NCBI RefSeq assembly: GCF_000759535.1
Contig: NZ_CP009455.1
Span: forward strand, 2,666,001 to 2,730,000
Direction of reading: 5' to 3'
DNA from: Pseudomonas cremoricolorata
Lineage (GTDB): Bacteria > Pseudomonadota > Gammaproteobacteria > Pseudomonadales > Pseudomonadaceae
DNA: 64,000 nt
Shown here: one piece after another, positions 20,086-28,710 of the stretch
Position numbering within the stretch: the stretch's first letter is position 1
Layout of the letters: the number at the start of each line of letters is the position of its first letter
Notes under the pieces: generated by a model
Seen by the model: the letters and a program-made list of their open reading frames with translations, nothing else
What the model was told of the DNA's origin: nothing
Database searches by the model: none
Program-made: the position numbers and the translations under genes

Positions 20086-21078
20086 TTAAAGGGGTCTCTG
20101 TTGTAGTCGCTTTACGGGATGAAGTGCACGTTTTGGTACGGATTGGATGTCATGCCCGAGAAACGCAAGAATCAATTGAGTTCCAAGTATGACGGGAAGT
20201 GCAGATGCCATTACTGTCCCGGCAGGCGACGCGACACCAGTTTGTAGTGAGTCGATCCAATGGGAGGCGCCGAATATCGTTCCGATCGTGATCAGGAATG
20301 TGCCAATTGGCAGTTCGATGGATGCCAGGGACATGTCCCGAAGGTAATAATTGTAGAAAATCCGCTTTCCGAGATTTCTCAAGTGTTTGATCAGGAACTC
20401 GCCGACGATCTTGGATATTTTGAGATTGCTGACTTCGTCCGCATATCTGGCATCCATCGGGATATCAACGGCCACGGCGCGAATCGTGTTGAGGCGAAAA
20501 AGTATGTCGGTTTCGAAAAAGTAACGGCGACTGATTTTGTGAAACGGTAATAGCCGGGCAACGTCCTTATGGATTGCGGTATAGCCATTGGTCGGATCGA
20601 ATAGATCCCAGTACCCGGACGAGAGTTTGGTTATGAATGACAGGATCGCGTTACCAAACAGTCGCATTTTCGGCATTTGTCGGATTTCTTCCAGGTCGAA
20701 GAACCGATTTCCCTTGGTATAATCGGCTTCTCCTTGGATGATGGGCTCAACGAAGCGAGGTAGCAGACTTGGGTCCATCTGCCCATCACCGTCGATTTTG
20801 ACAATGATGTCCATGCCATCTGCAATGGCGGCTCGGTACCCCGTCATCACTGCGCCGCCTACACCTTGGTTTTCAGCATGCCGGATTACCGCGACGCGAC
20901 TGTCGACACAGTGCTCCTCGACATAATCTCCAGAGCGTTCCGGGCAGCAGTCGTCCACAACGTAAATCCTTTCGACCTCTTCGCCGATTCCCTCAATCAC
21001 TGAGAGGATATGTGGCTTTACTTTATATGACGGGATGACGACCGATATTTTTGTAGTGCTAGCATTTATGTCTGACAT
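20086..21078 (-). CDS. DPM1/GtrB-like polyprenyl-phosphate glycosyltransferase
   Basis: 330 residues: cytosolic GT2 domain with ISVVIPSYKVK, VDDCCP, KIDGDGQMDP (metal-binding DGD) and GNRFF, then two C-terminal membrane helices at about residues 255–310. This is the dolichol-phosphate-mannose-synthase/GtrB layout, so it probably loads a sugar from a nucleotide donor onto undecaprenyl phosphate. The sugar is not predictable. It is the first gene of the three-gene cassette; the promoter should lie in 21079–21214, the AT-rich gap before the next minus-strand gene. Confidence 0.83.
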   Translation of the reverse strand: MSDINASTTKISVVIPSYKVKPHILSVIEGIGEEVERIYVVDDCCPERSGDYVEEHCVDSRVAVIRHAENQGVGGAVMTGYRAAIADGMDIIVKIDGDGQMDPSLLPRFVEPIIQGEADYTKGNRFFDLEEIRQMPKMRLFGNAILSFITKLSSGYWDLFDPTNGYTAIHKDVARLLPFHKISRRYFFETDILFRLNTIRAVAVDIPMDARYADEVSNLKISKIVGEFLIKHLRNLGKRIFYNYYLRDMSLASIELPIGTFLITIGTIFGASHWIDSLQTGVASPAGTVMASALPVILGTQLILAFLGHDIQSVPKRALHPVKRLQQRPL

Positions 21079-21214
21079 CGCTAATTCATCTAAATGTTGT
21101 TATGGGAGATGCGGCCAAATTCCGAGCTTACCGTACTTTGTTCGGCAGGATTCAGTATGAACGATTGCGAACGGCGCGGTGACGCATACTGTCTATCACC
21201 GATGTACAATGCAC

Positions 21215-24200
21215 TCACATCTTGACCCTCGGCGGCCACGCCAACCCAAAGTCCTCATGATCCAACGTCAGGTTCGGATTGTAGGTGTAATCTTCCTGAA
21301 TCTTCGGCCAGCGCGATTTGGCGTACTGCACCTCTTTGGCGAATCGCTCTTTTTTCTCGGGGGTATCTTCCAGTCCTCGGGTTGCCGATTCGTGGTGATA
21401 CAGCTCGGCGAACGGGGTCCACACATTGAAATATCCGGCTTCCTGCACACGCAGGCAAAAGTCCACGTCATTGAAGGCGATTTTCAGGTGTTCTTCATCC
21501 AGCCCTTCGACCTGTTCGAAGATCGATTTCCTGATGATCAGGCACGCTGCGGTGACGGCCGAGAACTCCTGGATCAGTGCGGCTCTGCAGAAGTAACCAT
21601 AGTCACCCTTGGGCAAGTACTTGTGCGAGTGCCCAGCCACGCCGCCCACCCCCACCACCACACCACCATGTTGCAGGCGGTCGTCGGGATACCACAGGCG
21701 AGCACCCACTGCGCCGACAGTTGGCTGCATGGCGATGGATACCATCTCGTCCAGCCATTCTGGCGTGATCACTTCGATATCATTGTTGATCAGGCCGATC
21801 AGTTCTCCGCGGGCCAGTTGCACTGCTTTGTTGTTCAGGGCCGAGTAATTGAAGGGGCCGTCGTCACGCAGGACGTGAATATTGTCCTGCTGGTCGAGCC
21901 TGGCAAAATAGTCCAGCGCTACAGGATCGTCCGACCCATTATCGATCAGGATGATTTCGTAGTGCTTGTAGGTTGTGAGCCGCTCGATGCTGTCGATGCA
22001 TTGCTTGACCAGCCCATAAGCATTGCGTGTGGGGATGATCAAGGATACCAGCGGCTGTGTCGCGGGCGGGGTGTAATGCACCCGGTACATGCCCATCGGC
22101 AGTAGTTCGGTCGTGCCGAGGTTGCCCTGGCGCTGCAAGTGTTCGTCCAGCGCCTTGACTCCAGCGAGCGCTGCATAGGGCTTTTCCCCGCCTGCCATCG
22201 CGGTGCTGCCGGCGTGAATGCGCCAGTGGTACAGCACTCGCGGGACATGCACGATCTGCTGGCGCTGCAACTGCTCGCTGCAGCGCAGGGCCAGATCGTA
22301 GTCCTGGGCACCTTCGAAACCGACGCGGAAACCGCCCAGCTTCCTGACCAGTTCCAACTTGTAGACGCCCAGGTGACAGACCATGTTCTGTGACCTGAAC
22401 AGGAATTCGTTCCAGTCGGACTTGAAATACGGTGCGCTGCGTTTGCCGAAAGTGTCGATCTTGTCTTCGTCAGAGTAGATCATGCCGGCATTGGGATTAT
22501 CGCGAATTGCCCTTACGATCCAGTACAAGGCGTGCTCGGACAGCAGATCGTCGTTATCCATGAGGGCGACAAACTCGCCGGTGGCCAGCTCGAGAGCCGA
22601 ATTGCTGGCGTTGGAGATGTGGCCATTTTCCTTGCGGTAAATAACTTTGACCCGTCGCTCCTGCTTCTCCAGCGTGGTGAGGTAGGCGCGCACTTGCGCA
22701 TCGCTGGAGGCGTCGTCGGCGATGCACAGTTCCCAGTCTGTGTAGAGCTGTGACCTGACGCTGTCGACGGCCTCTCGGAGCAGGTCGAGCGGAGGGTTGT
22801 ACACGGGCATGACAATCGAAATCAGTGGGCGATCGGCCCACTTTCTGATTTCTTCGCTGATTTTCCAGCGACCGTGATCATCCAGGGTGTCGTAATACTT
22901 CACCCAGGTGGAGTAGTCGTGCCGATCGAGCACTTCCCGGGTTTCCTGGCCAACGAACTCGAAGTTGCCAGCGCCAGCGAACCAGCGCAGGCGGCTGACG
23001 ACACCTACCGTGCCGTGCTCGCGCCAGATCGCCAGCGCCTTGTGCACGGTGGAGGTGAAGCCGCCACCGCGGCGGATGATCAAGGGCAGGAGCCTGGCCA
23101 CCGTCTTCGCTCTGCGGGCCAGCCTTGCCGCATGGCGTACTGGGGCAGTGACCTTCCAGCTGGTCGACGATTGCAGGGCGATGATGTGCAGGTTGAGGTT
23201 ATGGATATGGGTATCCTTCTCGACCTGCTGCACGCGCAACTGCTCGCGCAACCCAGCAATGCATGCCTCCTTGTCGATCAGGGTCTGATTGAGATGGTCG
23301 ATCTGCGTCTGTTGCAAGGCCTGGCGCTCAGCCGCCTGAGGGGCGGCGCAAGCGTCGTTGTGTGGGCCGGCGTGGGCTGGTGCACTGCCGTTATGATCCA
23401 GCAAGCCCTTGACCCGCTCCAGCGCGTCGACGATATCCTTGCTGGAGTCAACGATCAGATCTAGTGCGTATTGCAAATCGGTACCAGGTCTGACTAATTC
23501 CGGTTGATTCATCATGTCGATCTCTTGAGTCGATTGCTCGTCCGTGAACAAAGTGAGGTGTATCTCAAGCTCAAGCCCGCCGCTGCTCCGCGACGGTTCG
23601 AAGGTATAAGGGATGCGTACGCTTGGGTCGGCATCAAGGGCCAGATGGAGCACATCGGCTGAGCGCGGAACCCTCAATGCGCCAGCGACGACCAGGGGTT
23701 GAGCCGGATCACCTGGCCATTCCCAGTGCACGCCAGCGTCAGCGTAGACGGTTATCTGGTGAATCGAAAATGCCTGGCGCTGATTGACGGGATCGAAACG
23801 CAACAGCGTCGAAGGTGGCAGTTGCTCGGGCAAGCTGAACCTGATCCGTTGGTTGCCGTCACTCACCTCCCGATGCACTGCGTGATCCTCGGAGAATGTG
23901 CCATTTTCGTCACTGATATACAGTGTCGCGAGCGTCGTAGGTCGATCGGCCGAGCCCAGTTTGTGGATGGGCGCCTGAGGGGCCCAGTCAAGAAAGCAAT
24001 CGGCCCGCTTGCCCGTGACTTTCTCCTGGAAGGCAGCTTCGACAGCGATGTATCGCTCGCAGTCATCAGGCTCGATGTGCAGGCCGGCGCGGGCCAACAA
24101 GCCGATGGTGAACTCCTGGCGACTGAACGTGACGCGACTGGGATAGAAGGGGTTGGCAGCAGCCATCAGCAGCAGAAGCGCGCGCATCATCAGATGACCA

Positions 24201-25633
24201 AGCTCGACGCCCCCTGCCATCTCCCACTCGACATCGATAAGCCTCGGTGTGCCATCGGCTTGAATGACGATGTTCTGCGGAACGGCATCGATGAACTGCC
24301 CTGGAAGAATCGACTTTGCCGAGCGCAGATCGACAGGTGTGCCGGCATCCTCGAGCAGCGTCTGCAGGTAGCCCAGGTACCTGCTTACGAAGGGAGCGAA
24401 GCTGTCGATGGTCCAGTCATGACGGGCGGCGCTGTCGAGAAAGTCGAGGCTCAGTACCTTGCCGCTGGCGTACGCATCGATGCGTGGCAGGACGTAGTTG
24501 AATACCCCAGCCTCGTCGAGCTCACACTCGGTGCTTGGAGGGCCACCGAGCTTCTTGTACTCGACCTGGATACCGTCGGCGGTTTGGACGAACAGCGACT
24601 CTTTGCAATACAGGGTTTTTCTGCCAACGCTGTAGTGGTATGCCAGCACCGGGTCATCGGGGGTTTCACACTGGCTGCAGGCAGCCACGATCAGAAAGGA
24701 GTTCGCCAAGTCCATGCCAAGTCGGTTGTTGAATACGACTTGCCAGGCTTTTTCCAGATTGAAAACGGTCGACTCCGGCAGTTGGGGATCCTTCTTGACG
24801 TTCTGCCAGGCCAGGGCTGCGGCGTCGAAACCCTCGCACTTGAATCCCGCATCGGTAATGATCGAATTGGGTAGCTTGTAATCAGGGCAGGGCGCCATGA
24901 ATGCCGAACTGGCGAATCCAGCTGACGCGATCAGACGTTCCAGCTCCACCTTCCCGAAGGTCTTGGGTTGCCCGTGTTCATAGCGACCCTCGATGCCGTA
25001 CATGGCGATACCGACATGGTCCTCCGGTGCGCCAGCGAAGTACTTCAGGCCCAATTGGTTCTCGATGGCGATGAACAGATGGCCGTCAGGCTTGAGCAAC
25101 TGGCGAACACGCTTGAGCATGGCCAGCGCCGGGTTTTCCGCATTGCTGAACATGCTGGCGTACTCCAGCACGCCGATGAGGGTGACGGCGTCGAACTGGA
25201 CATCGAGCGAAAAGTCATCGAAGCGCTCGGCCAGCACTGTCACGTTGTCCAAGCCGCGCGTCCGGCTGGCAGCAATGGCGGCGCGACGTGGGCTGCCCTC
25301 CAGGCACAGCAGATCTGCACCACACTCGCCCAGGTAACGGCTCAATGCGCCGCAGCCGGCACCGATTTCCAGCACTCGGCCTTTGAGCAGGTGTTCGAAG
25401 GGGCGCAGCAGGTTGCTGCGGGTCGCACTCAGGTGATACAGCTTCGCCCAGTCTGTGCAGAATTCCGGTAGTTCATCTGAAAGTACGGAAACGTCGCTGG
25501 CCTCACGGATGATTCTGGCGAGGTCGGTCTCGGTCGTATCGCCATCACTGTAGGCGATTCCCTGATAGTCCGAGCGCACCCATACGCCTGTGTTTGGGTC
25601 TTTGCTGTAGCCATGTCGTTCGAGTGTGTGCAT
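21215..25633 (-). CDS. 1472-residue methyltransferase / kinase-like / coiled-coil / double GT2 fusion
   Basis: Domains in order: (1) SAM-dependent methyltransferase, VLEIGAGCG at about residues 87–95; (2) a middle domain with FIDAVPQNIV (Asp449, Asn454) and LIDVEWE (Asp467), matching the D-x4-N and D-[FVW]-[DE] catalytic and metal motifs of APH-type kinases but without the usual His before the first Asp; (3) a beta-rich region; (4) a heptad-like coiled coil at about 760–825; (5) GT2 domain one from about 935, with MDNDD; (6) GT2 domain two from about 1190, with NNDIE. Methyltransferase, kinase and coiled coil in this order recall WbdD, which caps and terminates E. coli O9a chains; here glycosyltransferases are attached. 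It lies next to wzt, as would suit a chain-terminating enzyme. No frameshift is seen. The domain calls are my reading of motifs. Confidence 0.78.
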   Translation of the reverse strand: MHTLERHGYSKDPNTGVWVRSDYQGIAYSDGDTTETDLARIIREASDVSVLSDELPEFCTDWAKLYHLSATRSNLLRPFEHLLKGRVLEIGAGCGALSRYLGECGADLLCLEGSPRRAAIAASRTRGLDNVTVLAERFDDFSLDVQFDAVTLIGVLEYASMFSNAENPALAMLKRVRQLLKPDGHLFIAIENQLGLKYFAGAPEDHVGIAMYGIEGRYEHGQPKTFGKVELERLIASAGFASSAFMAPCPDYKLPNSIITDAGFKCEGFDAAALAWQNVKKDPQLPESTVFNLEKAWQVVFNNRLGMDLANSFLIVAACSQCETPDDPVLAYHYSVGRKTLYCKESLFVQTADGIQVEYKKLGGPPSTECELDEAGVFNYVLPRIDAYASGKVLSLDFLDSAARHDWTIDSFAPFVSRYLGYLQTLLEDAGTPVDLRSAKSILPGQFIDAVPQNIVIQADGTPRLIDVEWEMAGGVELGHLMMRALLLLMAAANPFYPSRVTFSRQEFTIGLLARAGLHIEPDDCERYIAVEAAFQEKVTGKRADCFLDWAPQAPIHKLGSADRPTTLATLYISDENGTFSEDHAVHREVSDGNQRIRFSLPEQLPPSTLLRFDPVNQRQAFSIHQITVYADAGVHWEWPGDPAQPLVVAGALRVPRSADVLHLALDADPSVRIPYTFEPSRSSGGLELEIHLTLFTDEQSTQEIDMMNQPELVRPGTDLQYALDLIVDSSKDIVDALERVKGLLDHNGSAPAHAGPHNDACAAPQAAERQALQQTQIDHLNQTLIDKEACIAGLREQLRVQQVEKDTHIHNLNLHIIALQSSTSWKVTAPVRHAARLARRAKTVARLLPLIIRRGGGFTSTVHKALAIWREHGTVGVVSRLRWFAGAGNFEFVGQETREVLDRHDYSTWVKYYDTLDDHGRWKISEEIRKWADRPLISIVMPVYNPPLDLLREAVDSVRSQLYTDWELCIADDASSDAQVRAYLTTLEKQERRVKVIYRKENGHISNASNSALELATGEFVALMDNDDLLSEHALYWIVRAIRDNPNAGMIYSDEDKIDTFGKRSAPYFKSDWNEFLFRSQNMVCHLGVYKLELVRKLGGFRVGFEGAQDYDLALRCSEQLQRQQIVHVPRVLYHWRIHAGSTAMAGGEKPYAALAGVKALDEHLQRQGNLGTTELLPMGMYRVHYTPPATQPLVSLIIPTRNAYGLVKQCIDSIERLTTYKHYEIILIDNGSDDPVALDYFARLDQQDNIHVLRDDGPFNYSALNNKAVQLARGELIGLINNDIEVITPEWLDEMVSIAMQPTVGAVGARLWYPDDRLQHGGVVVGVGGVAGHSHKYLPKGDYGYFCRAALIQEFSAVTAACLIIRKSIFEQVEGLDEEHLKIAFNDVDFCLRVQEAGYFNVWTPFAELYHHESATRGLEDTPEKKERFAKEVQYAKSRWPKIQEDYTYNPNLTLDHEDFGLAWPPRVKM

Positions 25634-25638
25634 CAGGC

Positions 25639-26985
25639 TTACCGGGTTATTTCCATGGTGAGGTCAAGATCGATCAGGCCCAGTAACCGGGGCGTAGGCT
25701 CGACGACGAAATGGATGGCGTCATATCGGCGATCGTGGGGAATTACATCCTCGCCTTCACGTGAAGCCAGGCCGATGGAGATGAAGTAGTCGCCGGTAGC
25801 GAGCCGGTTCTTGAAGCGCAGGCGTGCCGTGTTCCGCGATCCGGCAGTGCCCATTTCTCGGGCTTCTTTGCAGTCGAGGAAAATGGAATTGGTGCCATAC
25901 ACCGTCACGCCTTCCTTGGTCTTGATAGTGAAGCCCAGGATTGGATTGATGACAGCACGGGTAAAGATGAAGGCCAGGGTCAGGGTGACGTCTTCACCCG
26001 GCTCTACGCTTGCAGGGTAGGACTTGCCGCCTGCGCGAAGGTGGAAATCGGTCAAGGTCGCGGCACCGTCGCCCCATCGGTATTCATGCTTGTTGTAGCC
26101 TGGGCGGGTGATGTACCCATCTTCGTCGAACAGCAGGCTGACCTGGTTTTCGACGGCCGAGAATGCGTGGTCTATCGCCGGGGACTGCTCGGCCTTGAGG
26201 GCTTGTTCTTCCTGCTTCTTTCGTCCGAACAGCAGGTCGGTATAGCGATTTATCACCGGACGCGACAGGCCGATCATCTCGACCCGACTTTGTTCCAGCA
26301 GAATGGCCCGTGAACAATGGGTCACCACCTGTTCGCTGGAGTGGGTGACCAGCAGAATGCTGGTGCCGTTTTCCTTCAATTGTCGCAAGCGTTCGAAGCA
26401 TTTGGCCTGGAAGCGAGCGTCGCCGACCGACAACGCCTCGTCGACGACGAGAATGTCCGGATCGACCTGCGCCTGTACTGCGAAGGCCAGGCGTACGGCC
26501 ATACCGCTGGAGTAAGTCTTCACTGGATGATCGAGAAACTCCCCGATGTCGGCGAAGCTGGCGATGGCGTCGAAGCGCTGATTGACTTCCTCACGGCTAA
26601 GGCCGAGCACGGCGCCGTTGAGGTAGACGTTTTCGCGCCCGGTGAACTCGGGGTTGAAGCCTGATCCGAGTTCGAGCAGTGCCGCGATGCGGCCGCGGGT
26701 TTCGATCACGCCCTCGGTGGGCGTCAAGGTGCCGCAGATGATCTGCAGCAACGTCGACTTGCCAGAGCCATTGCGCCCGACGATACCGACGGTTTCACCT
26801 TTCTGCACATCGAAGCTGATGTCGCGTAATGCCCAGTATTCCTTGCCGTACTGGGTGACGGCATCACCCATCCAGCGCTGCACGCGTGGCATGAACGCCT
26901 GTTTCAGTCGGTCGTGGGGTTTGTCGTAGCTGTAGAAACACTTCGAGATGTTCCTGACGCTGATTACTGGTTGATCAGATGACAT
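25639..26985 (-). CDS. wzt: O-antigen ABC transporter, ATP-binding subunit with C-terminal glycan-binding domain
   Basis: 448 residues. The ABC domain has Walker A GRNGSGKS at 70–77, signature YSSGMAVRL and Walker B ILVVDEALSVGD. A C-terminal domain of about 170 residues (from about 275) is the Wzt_C beta-sandwich that, in E. coli O8/O9a, recognises the capped end of the finished glycan. The start is ATG at 26985, where MSSDQPVISV begins; a frame open upstream lies within wzm. It overlaps wzm by 11 bases. The long C-terminal domain implies export that depends on a terminal modification, in line with the neighbouring methyltransferase/kinase-like fusion. Confidence 0.93.
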   Translation of the reverse strand: MSSDQPVISVRNISKCFYSYDKPHDRLKQAFMPRVQRWMGDAVTQYGKEYWALRDISFDVQKGETVGIVGRNGSGKSTLLQIICGTLTPTEGVIETRGRIAALLELGSGFNPEFTGRENVYLNGAVLGLSREEVNQRFDAIASFADIGEFLDHPVKTYSSGMAVRLAFAVQAQVDPDILVVDEALSVGDARFQAKCFERLRQLKENGTSILLVTHSSEQVVTHCSRAILLEQSRVEMIGLSRPVINRYTDLLFGRKKQEEQALKAEQSPAIDHAFSAVENQVSLLFDEDGYITRPGYNKHEYRWGDGAATLTDFHLRAGGKSYPASVEPGEDVTLTLAFIFTRAVINPILGFTIKTKEGVTVYGTNSIFLDCKEAREMGTAGSRNTARLRFKNRLATGDYFISIGLASREGEDVIPHDRRYDAIHFVVEPTPRLLGLIDLDLTMEITR

Positions 26986-27802
26986 CAGCGAATCCTTTGC
27001 GTGTCTTTTGGAAAAACCAGTACCCCGCGGCGGCGATGAGGAGGCCCACGGCGATCGCAATGGCCAGGCTACCCCAGTCAGGCAGGTGTCCGAACAGCAG
27101 TACCCTGCGGCTCTCCTCGATGATGTAAGTCAGCGGGTTGAGCTTGAGCCATGGCTGATAGACCTCTGGCAGCGCGGCGACTGGATACAGCACCGGCGAG
27201 AGGAACAGCAGGACGGTGGTCAGCACCGTGATCACGTGCCCCACATCCCGCAGGTAGACGCCCAACGAGGCAAGAAACCAGCTGATTCCAAGGGTCGCGA
27301 GGATCAACGGCAGCAGAATCAGCGGGAAGAGCAATGCACTCCAGCCAAGCGTGCCGACCACCAGAAACTGCGCCATGAGTAACACCAGCAGGCTGATGCA
27401 GCTATGGAACAAGGCCGAGCCCAGTGTGATCACCGGTAGGATTTCCAGCGGAAAGACCACCTTCTTGACGTAGTTACCGTTATGCAGCACTAGGGTTGGG
27501 GCGCGATTGGCACACTCGGCGAACAGGCCATGAACGATCATGCCGACAAACAACAGAATCGCGAAACCGCCTTTACCAGTGTCGACGCCCACCCAACGCG
27601 ATTGGAAAATTTCGGAAAACACGAATGTATAGACGGCCAGCATCAGGATCGGGTTGAAGAATGACCACGCCAGACCCATGACCGAGCCGCGATAGCGGCC
27701 GATCACTTCACGTTTGGTCATCTGCCAGATCAGCGACCTGTTCCTCCACAGGCCAAACAGCAAGCTCATGGGGTCGGCATGGGGGCTGAGGTGAGGATTC
27801 AC
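26975..27802 (-). CDS. wzm: O-antigen ABC transporter, permease subunit
   Basis: 275-residue ABC-2-type permease with six hydrophobic segments and the KREVIGRYRGSVMGLAWSF cytosolic motif of Wzm/TagG proteins. I chose GTG at 27802, which overlaps the last base of the rmlC stop and has GAGG 10 bases upstream; ATG at 27769 is the shorter alternative without a visible ribosome site. It forms the exporter with Wzt and moves undecaprenyl-diphosphate-linked O antigen across the inner membrane. Confidence 0.92.
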   Translation of the reverse strand: MNPHLSPHADPMSLLFGLWRNRSLIWQMTKREVIGRYRGSVMGLAWSFFNPILMLAVYTFVFSEIFQSRWVGVDTGKGGFAILLFVGMIVHGLFAECANRAPTLVLHNGNYVKKVVFPLEILPVITLGSALFHSCISLLVLLMAQFLVVGTLGWSALLFPLILLPLILATLGISWFLASLGVYLRDVGHVITVLTTVLLFLSPVLYPVAALPEVYQPWLKLNPLTYIIEESRRVLLFGHLPDWGSLAIAIAVGLLIAAAGYWFFQKTRKGFADVI

Positions 27803-28347
27803 TACGCAAACACCTCGGCATCTTTCAAGCTCACCGCTACTGCATCCTTGGCCGAGAGTATGGGCAAGGCGTCGTGGGGCCATTCGATAGCCACGCTCGG
27901 GTCATTCCAGGCCAGGCTGCGCTCATGCTCGGGCGCCCAGTAATCGGTGGTCTTGTAGAGGAACTCGGCGCTTTCGGAGAGTACGACGAATCCGTGGGCG
28001 AACCCCTCCGGAATCCACAGCTGATGATGATTGGCAGCACTGAGGTGAGCGCCGACCCACCTGCCGAACGTCGGCGAGCTCTTGCGCAGGTCCACCGCGA
28101 CATCGAACACCTCGCCGAGGGTCACCCTCACCAGCTTTCCCTGTGCCTGTTTGATTTGATAGTGCAGGCCGCGAAGCACCCCCTTGGCCGAGCGCGAGTG
28201 GTTGTCCTGGACGAAGGTCACGGGTCTGCCGATAGCGTCTTCAAAGACCTTCTGATTGAAGCTTTCGTAGAAAAAACCGCGGTCATCGCCGAATACCCTG
28301 GGCTCGAAAAGCACGACGTCGGCGATTGCAAGGGGGGTAGCTTTCAT
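27802..28347 (-). CDS. rmlC: dTDP-4-dehydrorhamnose 3,5-epimerase
   Basis: 181-residue cupin-fold epimerase, third step of dTDP-L-rhamnose synthesis. RGFFYESFN, QDNHSRSAKGVLRGLHYQ (with the catalytic His) and IPEGFAHGF are typical. It heads the minus-strand operon rmlC–wzm–wzt–fusion GT, about 11.6 kb from the rmlBDA genes and on the other strand. Length is normal. Confidence 0.96.
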   Translation of the reverse strand: MKATPLAIADVVLFEPRVFGDDRGFFYESFNQKVFEDAIGRPVTFVQDNHSRSAKGVLRGLHYQIKQAQGKLVRVTLGEVFDVAVDLRKSSPTFGRWVGAHLSAANHHQLWIPEGFAHGFVVLSESAEFLYKTTDYWAPEHERSLAWNDPSVAIEWPHDALPILSAKDAVAVSLKDAEVFA

Positions 28348-28710
28348 TGCTCAGATATCTCCATATGCGATCAGGGCCTGTGAGTCGGCGCTGCTGATTG
28401 GCGTTGAAAAAGGCATCCGTACGTGTGCCTGCCGATTACCCGCGGCGGCTTGGACGAAGCATTGGACAGTGGTGATAGCCCGCAGCTGTACCGCCTCGCT
28501 GGAGACCCGGGATGGCGTGCTGGAGTGCAAGCGCAGAGCTCGCAGGAACCATTCGATTGTGCCCGACGGCATGTAGAGGCTAGCAGGGCATTACGGCAAA
28601 TGACGCCTACAGCCCGCGTCGGGCCTGCTGTGAGCGGGTTCGAGACTAGCATGGGGTCTGACCCCTTACAACGAACGCCCAGGCCTGGCGTCGAGGGCCC
28701 TGTAGCGACC
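28348..28710. promoter_or_regulatory. Non-coding stretch upstream of rmlC
   Basis: I see no convincing gene in these 363 bases. It should contain the promoter of the rmlC–wzm–wzt operon near its left end. A 13-base near-palindrome, GGGGTCTGACCCC, lies at 28653–28665; its function is unknown. No clear sigma-70 box pair was assigned. Confidence 0.5.

Noticed and set aside
28653..28665. GGGGTCTGACCCC as a transposon end or terminator
   Set aside because: Single copy seen, no T tract, no transposase or flanking duplication; listed only as a near-palindrome.
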